Shown here one piece after another: positions 52,991-61,259 of a stretch of DNA of 64,000 nucleotides (the first letter of the stretch is position 1; each line of letters starts with the position of its first letter). The stretch is from DATFCK01 sp963728975 (GTDB lineage: Bacteria > Verrucomicrobiota > Verrucomicrobiia > Chthoniobacterales > UBA10450): contig CAVSMF010000002.1 of the NCBI GenBank assembly GCA_963728975.1, forward strand, positions 310,001-374,000. Reading direction: 5' to 3'. A program made the translations under genes and the position numbers. The notes beneath the pieces were generated by a model that was not told the DNA's origin, ran no database searches, and saw only the letters and a program-made list of their open reading frames with translations.

Positions 52991-53111
52991 GCGCGCAGCA
53001 GATAGGAGATAGGGAAGAGGACAGACGGACAGCGCGGCCTCGAAGAGCAAAAGGCGAAAAAAGCCCTAACTTTTAGGTTCTAACTTCGGTCTTCGCCGAC
53101 CAGTCAGAGTG

Positions 53112-53627
53112 CTACTTCACCGCAATGAGGTCGACAACGAACACGATGGAGGCGTTAGGGGGGATGCTGCCATCCGGTGTCCCGGTCTCGCCGTAGCCCA
53201 GTTCCGACGGCAGGATCATCAGCCTGCGGCCGCCTACTTTCATTGCCGGGATGGTGTCGTTACCGCCGATCCCCTGGGTGAAACCGCGAACGACCCTGGT
53301 CAGCGAAAAGCTGGTCGGGCCGCCACGTTCCCACGATGAGTCGAACTGCTTGCCGTCGGCATAGCGGACTCCCACGTACTGCACGGTCACCTTTGAGGCG
53401 GGAGTAGCGGACTCCCCTTTTCCGACGACCAGGTCTTTTACTTTCAGCTTGGCTGCCGGGAGGGTTGACTGGGCAGTGACTTTCGGCTTGCTGGACATGT
53501 TTGTGGCATCGGTCACCGTCACGTTTTCAAAACTCACTGTGTTGGGCGTGTCACCGGCCATGCTGCTAGGGGAGGTGCCGTACGAAATCAGTCCTGCAAG
53601 GGTAAGTAAGAAAACGATTTTTTTCAT
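53112..53627 (-). CDS. FKBP-type peptidyl-prolyl cis-trans isomerase, exported
   Basis: The 171-aa protein has a signal peptide (VFLLTLAGLISYGTSPSSMA), a short linker and a C-terminal FKBP domain (residues about 65-171): VTVQYVGVRYADGKQFDSSW, then F-S-L/V, G-F-T-Q-G-I-G, MKVGGRRLMILPSELGYGET and ASIVFVVDLIAVK. It helps folding of envelope proteins by proline isomerisation. Monocistronic. Confidence 0.85.
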   Translation of the reverse strand: MKKIVFLLTLAGLISYGTSPSSMAGDTPNTVSFENVTVTDATNMSSKPKVTAQSTLPAAKLKVKDLVVGKGESATPASKVTVQYVGVRYADGKQFDSSWERGGPTSFSLTRVVRGFTQGIGGNDTIPAMKVGGRRLMILPSELGYGETGTPDGSIPPNASIVFVVDLIAVK

Positions 53628-53999
53628 GGTCTTATGAAAGCGAATATCACTCTGAAAGCAGAACGTAGAAAGGAAAAAATGGAAATGCGGAAACGGCGTG
53701 TGGGCATTACGCGTGGAAGTTAGCCCCGAAAGGATTCGGGAGCGTCCCGCCGAGGCGGGCAGAAGATAGAAGATCGGGAGAGTCAGCGGTCAGAGAAGAA
53801 GAACAGAGGAGAGAAGTCAGAGGACAGGAGACGAGAACGGAGAAGGGAAGTAGAAAGTAGAATCCATTCGGCTTTGTTCAGGACAGGTTTTAGAAAGTAG
53901 AAAACGGTCGCGACCAGAGGTCCCTCCCACGTTGGGCAAGATGGAGGACAGAAGTCAGAGATCAGAAGTGGGTGCACTTGGTAGCTATATTGGAAATCG
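53628..53999. other. Intergenic region with purine-rich tract
   Basis: Holds a gacagaggagagaag-type G/A-rich tract at about 53755-53960 and the cggtcgcgacc element copy 2. No gene seen. Confidence 0.5.
53899..53965. repeat. cggtcgcgacc element, copy 2
   Basis: gaaaacggtcgcgaccagag, then gtccctcccacgttgggcaa and gatggaggacagaagtcag. Confidence 0.65.
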
Positions 54000-54512
54000 A
54001 TGGACCCAATTGAAACGGAGAGACTTATTTTACGGCCGTTCGAGGAGGAGCGGGACGCGGCTTTCATGCTCGAGGTATTGAATGATCCGGGATTCATCGC
54101 CAACGTGGCGGATCGCGGGGTGCGGACAGTCGAACAAGCGGCCGGCTATATCAGGCAGAAATTTTTTCCTGGTTACGAACGATATGGGGTCAGTTACTGC
54201 GTGGTGGAGCTGAAAATGTCCGGTGTGCCGGTGGGCAGTTGCGGTCTGCTCAAACGCGATACGCTGGAAGATTTCGATATTGGTTATTCAACACTCGATC
54301 GATTTGCCGGCAACGGTTACGCCTTTGAGGCGGCCGCCGCACTGATCGATTACGGCCGGACCAAACTCGGTTTGAAGCGGATCATTGGATTGACCTCAAC
54401 AGAGAATGCGAAATCGGCCCACCTCCTGGAAAAGCTTGGGCTGCGATTTGAGGGCATGGTGCAGCTCCCCGGTTACGCGACGGAGACCCGGCTGTTCGCG
54501 GCGGAATATTGA
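54000..54512 (+). CDS. GNAT N-acetyltransferase (RimJ/RimL-like)
   Basis: The 170-aa protein has the RimJ/RimL layout: TERLILRPFEEERDAAFMLE start, strand VGSCGLLKRDTLEDFDIGYS as acetyl-CoA beta-bulge, G-N-G-Y-A-F-E-A-A-A motif A and the final KLGLRFEGMVQLPGYATETR region. Target (ribosomal protein, other protein or small molecule) unknown. Intact; the ATG follows a weak purine stretch. Confidence 0.85.
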   Translation: MDPIETERLILRPFEEERDAAFMLEVLNDPGFIANVADRGVRTVEQAAGYIRQKFFPGYERYGVSYCVVELKMSGVPVGSCGLLKRDTLEDFDIGYSTLDRFAGNGYAFEAAAALIDYGRTKLGLKRIIGLTSTENAKSAHLLEKLGLRFEGMVQLPGYATETRLFAAEY

Positions 54513-54586
54513 AGCGGCGAAGTCGGAACGGCGTTCAAACTGATTTTGATCGCGAAGGCACGCTTTGGGCTTAGGGTGTTTGCGCC

Positions 54587-55006
54587 ATGTTTGGATCTAA
54601 CCCAAAATCAACGCCGGCGGCGCCTGCCTCCACTAACCCGTTGCCGTCGTTCACTGAAGCGGCAAAGCCGCCAAAAAATGTGCTTTCCCAGGGAGTCTCC
54701 ATCATCGGCGACGTGACCTTTGGCGATGAACTGGTGATTGACGGAGAAGTAGAGGGAACCATCACCTCGAATGGTACATTGATCATCGGTCAGAACGCCC
54801 AAATCCAGGGTGAGATCAGCGCGAGCTCAGTGACCGTGCATGGAACGGTCGAGGGCAATATAATGGCTACGGAGCGATGTGCGCTGGAAGCCGGTGCCAC
54901 ACTTCGCGGCGATGTCGAAGCTCCGCGGCTGGCTGTCGACGAGAGCGCTAAGTTTCAGGGTCGCGCAAATATCCCCGGCCAGCGCACCCAGGGAAGAAAA
55001 CATTGA
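54587..55006 (+). CDS. Bactofilin
   Basis: The 139-aa protein has a disordered N-terminus followed by the beta-helical bactofilin domain: VSIIGDVTFGDELVIDGEVE, then G-T-I-T-S-N-G-T-L-I-I-G-Q, ISASSVTVHGTVEGNIMATE and a final A-T-L-R-G-D-V. Bactofilins polymerise into cytoskeletal sheets and influence cell shape and envelope organisation. Intact and close to the usual length. Confidence 0.88.
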   Translation: MFGSNPKSTPAAPASTNPLPSFTEAAKPPKNVLSQGVSIIGDVTFGDELVIDGEVEGTITSNGTLIIGQNAQIQGEISASSVTVHGTVEGNIMATERCALEAGATLRGDVEAPRLAVDESAKFQGRANIPGQRTQGRKH

Positions 55007-55098
55007 AACCGTGGAGTCTGAGCCGCACCGCGACTTAAAGTTTCGGATTCGCGAGGTCCCGTTTCCGAAGTGTTAGTCGGAAAGCTTTAATTCCTTCG

Positions 55099-55518
55099 CT
55101 AACTCGCGACCGGCACGCCCGCCTCTACCCCGGCGAGTACTGATGGTTTTCGGTTTAGAACCGCCATTGCCTCTTGCAGCTCGTCGAAGTCGAACGGTTT
55201 GGACATCATCATGTCCACCCCCAGCTGTTCGTAGGCTGCAATATCTTCATCCGAAAGATGAGCCGACAAGACGAGGATTTTGCCGCCGAAATTTTGCGAC
55301 TTTAATCGACGCACCAGTTCCAGGCCGCCCATGCGCGGCATCCGATGGTCGGTGATGACAACATCGAAAGGCCGGTTGGCTGTTCCGACCCGAATCAGTG
55401 CCTCCCAGCCATTTCTTGTCTGGGCTACCTTGGCAGTCGGACCGCCAAGGACCATTGCAATCATGTGCGCGACGGCCTTTTCATCTTCAACAACTAAAAT
55501 TTGCAGCGGATGGGTCAT
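55099..55518 (-). CDS. CheY-like response regulator
   Basis: ATG 55518 is used (the TTG at 55533 adds five residues). The receiver domain is complete: LQILVVEDEKAVAHMIAMVL with the acidic pair, phospho-acceptor aspartate in FDVVITDHRMPRMGGLELVR, the T/S in KILVLSAHLSD and lysine in DMMMSKPFDFDELQEAM. Stand-alone receivers of this kind act by protein contacts in two-component pathways. No histidine kinase is adjacent. Confidence 0.85.
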   Translation of the reverse strand: MTHPLQILVVEDEKAVAHMIAMVLGGPTAKVAQTRNGWEALIRVGTANRPFDVVITDHRMPRMGGLELVRRLKSQNFGGKILVLSAHLSDEDIAAYEQLGVDMMMSKPFDFDELQEAMAVLNRKPSVLAGVEAGVPVAS

Positions 55519-55707
55519 GGATTCCCGACCCAATCAGCAGGACGCGGGCCGCATTCTAAAAAGAGGTCCAAACGTCGGGTGCGGTCGCGAGGGGGTGGGG
55601 GGTCGCATCTTACATGGCCTGTTGGCCAACCGCTCTGGGTGTCATTTCGAGGACAGTCGCCTGCCTCGCCGTAACTTTATGCGAAGGCTGGGAGACATCG
55701 CGTCGTG

Positions 55708-55885
55708 CTAGAAATTCTTAAAATGAGAGATTCCTCCCATTCGACTCACTACGCTCGCTCAGGGCAGGCTTTCAGTTTGACGGCTTCGCCGCTACTTTAA
55801 TTGGATGCAACGTCACGTTGCCGCTGGGAATGACAAAGGGGGAAATGCCAGCCTCAGATGTTTCCGCCCATTTGGCCAATACGCC
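55708..55885 (+). repeat. About 175-base dispersed element, copy 2
   Basis: Begins gaaattcttaaaatgagaga like 45632 and runs through the same blocks; ends near ggccaatacgccc. It lies in a 525-base gene-free stretch (55534-56059). Confidence 0.75.
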
Positions 55886-56059
55886 CCTATATTGTTTAAC
55901 ATTCAGGTGTTGGAAAGCCTGAAACGCGGAAAAGCTGAAATCCGGATTTCAAGCCGGCTCCCGCCAAGTTGAAATAGGCTGGTTGCCCGTTCGCCACCTG
56001 CCGAAATCGCGCACTGGCCGGAGAGCGGCGGGCGATTATCTTCCAGAAGGAAAATTGAG

Positions 56060-56437
56060 ATGATACGGATACTTTCAGGCTTCCCGGAGGAGGTGCTGGC
56101 TATTTCAGGAGTGGGCGAGGTAACAGCCGACGATTTCCGCTCCGTGGTGTGGCCCGCCATTGAAACGAGACTCAAGACCCACAAGCACCTCAGTCTCTAT
56201 TATGAGCTCGGGCCGGATTTCACCGGGATGAGCCTGGGCGCGATGTGGGAGGATAGCAAACTCGACATCGCTAATTGGAATGCCTGGCGACGCATTGCGA
56301 TGGTCTCCGACGTCCCATGGATCGCCAAAGGAATGGGGTTGATCGTGCCGCTCTTGCATCACCGGGTGCGCTTTTTTTCCAACGCGGAGGCGAAGGCGGC
56401 TCGCGACTGGCTTCTGGAGCCGGGTACCTCCCTCTAG
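56060..56437 (+). CDS. SpoIIAA/STAS-like protein
   Basis: The 125-aa protein matches the SpoIIAA-like (DUF3478-type) family: EVLAISGVGEVTADDFRSVV, then E-T-R-L-K-T-H, LSLYYELGPDFTGMSLGAMW, D-S-K-L and IAMVSDVPWIAKGMGLIVPL and the final F-F-S-N-A-E-A-K-A-A-R-D-W-L. The fold is STAS-like with lipid or nucleotide binding proposed; the role is unknown. Monocistronic. Confidence 0.75.
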   Translation: MIRILSGFPEEVLAISGVGEVTADDFRSVVWPAIETRLKTHKHLSLYYELGPDFTGMSLGAMWEDSKLDIANWNAWRRIAMVSDVPWIAKGMGLIVPLLHHRVRFFSNAEAKAARDWLLEPGTSL

Positions 56438-56536
56438 TCGGGGGAGCGACGGGATCAGGCCAACCTTCCTGAATGGGAAAGTAGGAGGTCGCCTCCTTCG
56501 TCCGGGCTTCGGCGCGCCAGGGAAATTTTGACATTC

Positions 56537-56602
56537 GAAAACGGTCGCGACCAGGTGTCTCTCCCACGGTGGGCAAGACGGAGGACGGAGGTCAGAAGTC
56601 AG
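56537..56602. repeat. cggtcgcgacc element, copy 3
   Basis: gaaaacggtcgcgaccaggt, then gtctctcccacggtgggcaa and gacggaggacggaggtcag. Followed by the hairpin at 56624. Confidence 0.65.
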
Positions 56603-56623
56603 CGAATCGGGAGTAGAGCAGTT

Positions 56624-56642
56624 GGCGTCTGATACAGACGCC
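56624..56642. repeat. Dispersed hairpin GGCGTCTG...CAGACGCC, copy 2
   Basis: Perfect 8-base arms, loop ata; matches 35499-35517. It sits just after the 3' end of the ferredoxin gene and could also serve as its terminator hairpin. Confidence 0.6.
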
Positions 56643-56659
56643 CTACAATTCGCTGGTTC

Positions 56660-56980
56660 TTAGTAACCCAATTCCGCTTTCCGTTGGGTGGCGGTTGGCA
56701 GGGGATCCTTTTTCGTCTCGATGGCGCCTTGCCCGGATTCCTGGATCTTTCGAGCCTCAGTCGCGTTGAATTCGATGTCGGCTTGAAACTCCGGCGGAAG
56801 GTCTCCCTCGGCGTAGATCGCGTGCACCGGACATTCATCCACGCAAGCCATGCAATCGATGCATTCCTCGGGGTGAATGACGAGTTGTTTCTCCAACTCA
56901 TAAAAACAGGCCACGGGGCAGACCAACACACAGTCAGTGAACTTGCACCCCACACATTTATTGGTAACGACATGCGCCAT
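56660..56980 (-). CDS. fdxA: FdxA-type 7Fe ferredoxin
   Basis: The 106-aa protein has VVTNKCVGCKFTDCVLVCPV for a [3Fe-4S]/[4Fe-4S] cluster pair (C-x-x-C-x4-C-x3-C-P) and ECIDCMACVDECPVHAIYAE for the second (C-x-x-C-x-x-C-x3-C-P). The C-terminal extension EFQADIEFNATEARKIQESG is typical of the FdxA family. It transfers electrons in cytoplasmic redox reactions. Intact. Confidence 0.9.
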   Translation of the reverse strand: MAHVVTNKCVGCKFTDCVLVCPVACFYELEKQLVIHPEECIDCMACVDECPVHAIYAEGDLPPEFQADIEFNATEARKIQESGQGAIETKKDPLPTATQRKAELGY

Positions 56981-57278
56981 ACGTCATTTTTGTTCCAGAT
57001 TCATCGGGCTTGCAAATAGAGAATTGGGTTGAATCAACAAATCTGGACAGATAAGCGAGACAAAAGCCTGGGCCAAGGGGCTACTCCGAAGCCGTTCGCG
57101 CGCAGGCGGCTGGTCAGGAAGCCTCGAAGAGCGGCTCGAACCAGACGTCAGCGATCCGATGTCAGACATCTGGCATCAGTGGGGGGCTTCGGATATTATC
57201 GCCGTCTCTACTCCCCGAACGAAGAAAAGCGGTGCCGCCGTACCGCACTCCAAGGCGCCGGGCGCAACGGATTCAACG

Positions 57279-58319
57279 TCATGGTTTCTCGCTCGATTTT
57301 TTGTAGGTTTCAGCCAGGCGCGTCACGGTCTTTCGGACCTGCTCCTTTAGTTCTGCCGGCGCCAGGGCCCGGGCATGGGTCCCCCAGCTTAAGATCCAGC
57401 GCTCGATTTCTTCGAGGTTGCCTAAGGTGAGGGAAAGCTCGATCCCGCCGTTTCGGAGTTGCTTGATCTTTTGCGACGGGTGCCATTGGCGTTCTTCGAC
57501 GCGCGGCGCAGCGAATGCGTCGAAGGCAATTCGAATTGCCTGTTTGATTTTTGTCGGTTTGGCGAAGACTCCGAAGCTTTCACCGAGGAATTTGCCGATG
57601 GAAAATTCGATTGGGCGCCTGAACTTTGTTTTGCTCACGCGAACCTCACGGATCCGGGGGAGAGCAAAGGTACGCAGGCTGGCACGATCCAGATCGAACG
57701 CGAACAGATACCAAAGATTTTCGACGCAACCCAGGTGGCAGGGCTGGACGTAGCGTGGCTCGTAACGGGGGGCATCGGGCTTCTTGTAATTGAAGCGCAC
57801 TTCGAGCTGTTTAAATATTGCGTGGCTTAACTGCTCGAACAGGTGAACGTCGGCGGTCGATCGGCCGGTAGTCCGGAAGGAAATCGCGGAGTCGAGATCG
57901 CTCCAGGTCATGGAAATGGTGTCGCGGAGGCCATCCGTGATTTTACGGAAAGCGGTGGAGAGCGGCGCCTCGAACGACGTGCCTTTGTATTGGGCCAAAG
58001 CCTTTTGGCCAACGTAGAGCGCGATCAATTCGCCTTCGGAGATCTCGATGTTTGGGAAATTAACTACCGGCTCGGTGTAATAGAACCCGAAGTGCAGCTG
58101 GTCGTACTCGATCGGCAAGCCGAGCCGGTAGCGCATAAAATCGATGTCCCGCTGGACGGTTTTTGAGCTGACTTCGAGTTCGTCAGCCAGCTTGCGGCAA
58201 TTCGGATAACGACCGGCCTTGAGGCGCTCGTGCATCCGCATCATGCGTTCGAGGGGCGGCCGGGAATAAAGAGCGGCGCCGGGACGGGTGGGAGAAAGTT
58301 GGATAGGCCTGGGCGTCAT
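57279..58319 (-). CDS. WYL-domain transcriptional regulator
   Basis: Start at ATG 58319 (an in-frame ATG at 58436 would place the operator inside the gene). The N-terminal DeoR-type helix-turn-helix (RKLADELEVSSKTVQRDIDF) leads to a WYL domain: LEVRFNYKKPDAPRYEPRYV, P-C-H-L-G-C-V-E-N-L-W-Y-L-F-A and a WCX C-terminal domain with ELSLTLGNLEEIERWILSWG. WYL regulators bind nucleic-acid-derived ligands and control defence or DNA-damage genes. A perfect inverted repeat 63 bases upstream suggests autoregulation and the same motif occurs twice before the ARPP-1 operon. Confidence 0.85.
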   Translation of the reverse strand: MTPRPIQLSPTRPGAALYSRPPLERMMRMHERLKAGRYPNCRKLADELEVSSKTVQRDIDFMRYRLGLPIEYDQLHFGFYYTEPVVNFPNIEISEGELIALYVGQKALAQYKGTSFEAPLSTAFRKITDGLRDTISMTWSDLDSAISFRTTGRSTADVHLFEQLSHAIFKQLEVRFNYKKPDAPRYEPRYVQPCHLGCVENLWYLFAFDLDRASLRTFALPRIREVRVSKTKFRRPIEFSIGKFLGESFGVFAKPTKIKQAIRIAFDAFAAPRVEERQWHPSQKIKQLRNGGIELSLTLGNLEEIERWILSWGTHARALAPAELKEQVRKTVTRLAETYKKSSEKP

Positions 58320-58381
58320 AATGGAGTGTTTGAACCCGAATACTCGGCATTTTGGAGCTGGGCAAGAACTTTTCTTTATCT

Positions 58382-58402
58382 GTAGGACAGCATATGTCCT
58401 AC
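58382..58402. promoter_or_regulatory. Predicted WYL-regulator operator, site 3 (perfect)
   Basis: GTAGGACA, 5-base spacer, TGTCCTAC: both arms perfectly symmetric. Located 63 bases before the chosen start of the WYL gene; same arms and spacing as 24667 and 24757. Confidence 0.7.
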
Positions 58403-58499
58403 CACCTGTTTCAAAGTGAGGGATATGAACAAACATCCTATCCTTCCAAACTGGCAGCTGCCGCGCCGGCAGCGGTTCACGGCTCGTCGCGGTGTGGCC

Positions 58500-58796
58500 T
58501 TACTTCGGGCCTGGCGGCTCCGGTTTGCCGAGCAGCCGCGCGAGCTCTACGTTCAGACGCGATTTGGGTTCGCCGTCGGCCATCGAGCGCCCCGTTGAGT
58601 TCTGGCGGATACGCGTTCCGGTGATAAAGTCGCCTGGCAAACGAGGCCATCGCTTCGGGGGAATCCGCTGGAAGCCGATCGTAAAGTCGTGGCGAAGTTT
58701 AAGGGTGCCCCCACGGTATTGCTGGATGGCGATATAAGTAGTCACGATGGCAATCATCGGAGTCAGAAGAGCGGCCAAAATTTGGATGAAGCTCAT
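58500..58796 (-). CDS. Small membrane-anchored protein, possibly truncated
   Basis: The 98-aa protein begins with a membrane helix (FIQILAALLTPMIAIVTTYI) followed by A-I-Q-Q-Y-R-G-G-T-L-K-L-R-H-D. The start resembles small 1-TM proteins in which this helix is followed by a longer cytoplasmic domain; after about residue 40 the sequence loses any pattern, so a frameshifted gene is likely. Role unknown. Confidence 0.4.
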   Translation of the reverse strand: MSFIQILAALLTPMIAIVTTYIAIQQYRGGTLKLRHDFTIGFQRIPPKRWPRLPGDFITGTRIRQNSTGRSMADGEPKSRLNVELARLLGKPEPPGPK

Positions 58797-59009
58797 TTGC
58801 CCTTAGCGCTCCGGCTGTCGTCAGAACCACAACGGTTCATTCCACACATGTTCACACTGTGATGGATTTTCCCTATCAGCTCAACGCTGAAGAGACTCAC
58901 TGCTCAAAAAAGAAGACCGAGGGTTGCAACTATTGGACCGTGCAAACCAATAACATCCGTGACCTAACAAACGGTCAGTTTAGATCGTCCGTTGCTTGCG
59001 CCGTGATGA

Positions 59010-59249
59010 ATGACCACGGCACAAGAGAAGAAGGCTCTCGGGAAATTTTTCACAATCACAAACCCATTCGAATACGACGCTTTTGCAAAATGGAAAAAGA
59101 AGGTTCTTAGTGAAATAGAAAAATTTGATAGAATCTTGGAACCCTTCGCCGGGGCTAACAAGATCCCCGAGCTGTTAAAATCTAATAGGGGTCTCGAATC
59201 CGTTGAGTGGCAGGGAGCTGCGGGAGCGGAAGAAATGGTCGCAGGCTGA
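59010..59249 (+). pseudogene. N6-adenine DNA methyltransferase N-terminal remnant
   Basis: The frame reads KKALGKFFTITNPFEYDAFA, then E-K-F-D-R-I-L-E-P-F-A-G-A-N-K-I-P-E-L-L. The K-x-x-G-x-F-F-T and E-P-F-A-G-x-N/G-x-I segments are the start and SAM-binding motif I of N6-adenine methyltransferases. Catalytic motif IV is missing. It lies at the left edge of the CBASS island. Confidence 0.55.
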
Positions 59250-59584
59250 CCTGTGCCGGAAGCTGTTCCTAATCGCCAAGGTATTGAGAGTTCCCCTTCA
59301 ACGCTTCGACGATTGATTGCCAGGCTATGCCAGCGGGGGCACTAGGTGAAAGAATGGTGCCGCTTAAAGATCAGCTGACAGCCATCTTAGCACCCTAATT
59401 CCTCAAAAGAGAGGAAATGTCGAAAATGTAATGCCGATTTCTCTTGATCTGAGGTGCCGGTAGGCTGCATCTTGTGAGTCGAAACGGCGACATATACAAC
59501 ATCTTGTGGTTTAAACGGCCACATCCGATGTTGTCCTTGTCGTCCCCAAATTGAAAGTTATTCACAATCAACAGAAAGCTCCCC
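59250..59584. other. Leader region of the CBASS operon
   Basis: No gene called; the minus frame 59395-59697 is the antisense of the CD-NTase start. The promoter should lie here; no boxes are certain. The ribosome site before the TTG start (agaaagctcccc) is weak. Confidence 0.45.
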
Positions 59585-60112
59585 TTGAACACGTCCACTC
59601 CCACCCTTAACCGTGCCCCTGCTGTTAACCCACTCAGCTTCATCGACCGCTTGATAGCGGAAGTGGAGTTGACCCCCACCCAATACGAGCGGGCCAAAAC
59701 GAGCTATGAAGCAGTCGCCGACGTTCTAAACAAACCAGGCTCTCCTATCTTAGTTCACACGCCTGCGATTTACCCGCAGGGCTCAATCCGAATCGGCACA
59801 ACAATTCGGCCATGGGCGAAGGATGAGTTCGATCTCGATTTGCTGTGCTGGATTGCTCTGTCGGGTAAAACATACACACCGGGCCAAGTTTATCAGTTGG
59901 TCTGGGACACGCTGAGTGCCGATGGAACCTACCGGAGCATGCTGGAGAAAGGCTGCCGGTGCATTCGCATTCGGGTAAAACGACAGCTTTCGTTTTCATT
60001 TAGACGTTACTCCAGCGATCCCCGATTGGAACCGCCAAAGCAATACTCTCTACATTCCGGACCGGGAACGGAAGGTCTGGTGCTCAACCCACCCGCTGGG
60101 ATTTGCAGATGA
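59585..60112 (+). CDS. CBASS CD-NTase, N-terminal part (frameshifted)
   Basis: The enzyme of a CBASS anti-phage system: a cGAS/DncV-like nucleotidyltransferase that makes a cyclic oligonucleotide on infection. Active-site signatures are complete: IYPQGSIRIGTTIRP (G-S motif) and KDEFDLDLLCWI (D-x-D) before residue 105. TTG start. After I-R-I-R-V-K the frame is broken: removal of one A from the AAAA run at 59977-59980 gives VNDSFRFHLDVTPA, containing the third catalytic D, and opens the frame of 60138-60788. All listed residues after about 130 are out of frame. Confidence 0.75.
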   Translation: MNTSTPTLNRAPAVNPLSFIDRLIAEVELTPTQYERAKTSYEAVADVLNKPGSPILVHTPAIYPQGSIRIGTTIRPWAKDEFDLDLLCWIALSGKTYTPGQVYQLVWDTLSADGTYRSMLEKGCRCIRIRVKRQLSFSFRRYSSDPRLEPPKQYSLHSGPGTEGLVLNPPAGICR

Positions 60113-60137
60113 TTTTTTCAAACCGATTGCCGACCGC

Positions 60138-60788
60138 ATGCCCATTTATGAAAGAGAACTTATGGCCGCCAACTCCCGAGAGTTCTCAGCCAAATCGGCA
60201 ACGGTTCAATCGCTGCCCGACCACGGGCAATTCGATAAAACTCCGCTGCAACGAATCGTCCAATTTCTTAAGCACGACAGGGATAAGTATTACGAAGAAA
60301 AGGCCGATACTCGGCCATCATCAATTCTCCTAACGACTCTGATCGCAAACTCCTACAACGCAGCCGTGGGAGTCGCCGTGCTGTCGCTTATGGCACTCGT
60401 TATTAAAGTCGTTGGCGCTCTTCCTCATTACATCGGGATAGCCGACGTTAACGGCAAATTGACGTATCGGGTCATGAACCCGGTTAACGACCAAGAAAAC
60501 TTCGCAGAACGTTGGACCAGCAAACACCACCAGGATTTCATTGCGTGGCACCAGCAGGTGGTTGCAACTCTCGATGCGCTTGAAGCAACACGAGGGCGGG
60601 GAGCCGATGTTCTCCTCAACACATTTAACGCTAAATTCGGTAAGGATGCAGGCGTTCGGATCGCCAACTCGTTAGGCGTTGATGCCCGTTTTCTCCATGA
60701 AACCAAAGAGCTGAAAATCGACCGAGCTGGCAAAGTGGGACTCGCCGGATCGCTCATTCCAGGAACAATAAATTTTGGCAGCCGGTGA
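60138..60788 (+). CDS. CBASS CD-NTase, C-terminal part (frameshifted)
   Basis: Real coding begins at about 59980 (FHLDVTPAIPDWNRQ, then L-Y-I-P-D-R-E-R-K-V-W), well before the first ATG used. It continues through THPLGFADDFFKPIADRMPI, Y-E-R-E-L, TPLQRIVQFLKHDRDKYYEE and SSILLTTLIANSYN, which form the helical C-lobe of the CD-NTase with its K/R positions for base selection, and an extra C-terminal region to 60788. Its stop overlaps the GTG of the E2-like gene (GTGA). Confidence 0.7.
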   Translation: MPIYERELMAANSREFSAKSATVQSLPDHGQFDKTPLQRIVQFLKHDRDKYYEEKADTRPSSILLTTLIANSYNAAVGVAVLSLMALVIKVVGALPHYIGIADVNGKLTYRVMNPVNDQENFAERWTSKHHQDFIAWHQQVVATLDALEATRGRGADVLLNTFNAKFGKDAGVRIANSLGVDARFLHETKELKIDRAGKVGLAGSLIPGTINFGSR

Positions 60789-61258
60789 AAATCAGATTTC
60801 CCAAGAAGCCGCCGCTATCTATCCCGGCACAGGCTGTCGGATTGAGACAAAGCGTTGTGCCTGGGAGAACCGTCGCCAAAAGATACGGATTAAATTGGCG
60901 AGGGGAGATATGTCCCAGTGAGTGGGCTCGCACGTACAAGGTTGAGCTGGAGTATGCCATGGGAAGGCCTCCGGATGTTTGGGTCCGAGATCCGAACTTG
61001 AGGGAAATTTCAGAGGGCAGACCATTGCCCCATGTCTACGACCAGAAAACTCAGCGGTTATGCCTGTATGTGCCCGGGTGCGGTTTTTGGATGCCGTGGA
61101 AAGCCCTCGCCCGAACAATGATTCCTTGGTCCGCCCTTTGGCTGTTCAATTTCGAACTCTGGCTGGTCAGCGACGTGTGGTACACAGCCGGAATCCACCC
61201 CGATTTTGATCCACGCCACTTCGGCGGAGATGCCCCTAAGGAGAGACTGGCTTTCTAA
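60785..61258 (+). CDS. E2-like protein of CBASS
   Basis: The 157-aa protein has an E2 ubiquitin-conjugating-like fold: V-W-V-R-D-P-x-L strand, LPHVYDQKTQRLCLYVPGCG with likely catalytic C93 after H83, and WKALARTMIPWSALWLFNFE, L-W-L-V-S-D-V-W-Y-T-A-G-I-H-P. It matches the single E2-like protein of short type II CBASS, which primes or regulates the CD-NTase. GTG start overlapping the CD-NTase stop by four bases; the effector follows after one base. No E1 or JAB domain is present. Confidence 0.75.
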   Translation: MKIRFPKKPPLSIPAQAVGLRQSVVPGRTVAKRYGLNWRGEICPSEWARTYKVELEYAMGRPPDVWVRDPNLREISEGRPLPHVYDQKTQRLCLYVPGCGFWMPWKALARTMIPWSALWLFNFELWLVSDVWYTAGIHPDFDPRHFGGDAPKERLAF

Positions 61259-61259
61259 C

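Noticed and set aside
58320..58436. Longer start of the WYL regulator (ATG at 58436)
   Set aside because: It would translate through the perfect inverted repeat and adds 39 unconserved residues; ATG 58319 fits the family start.
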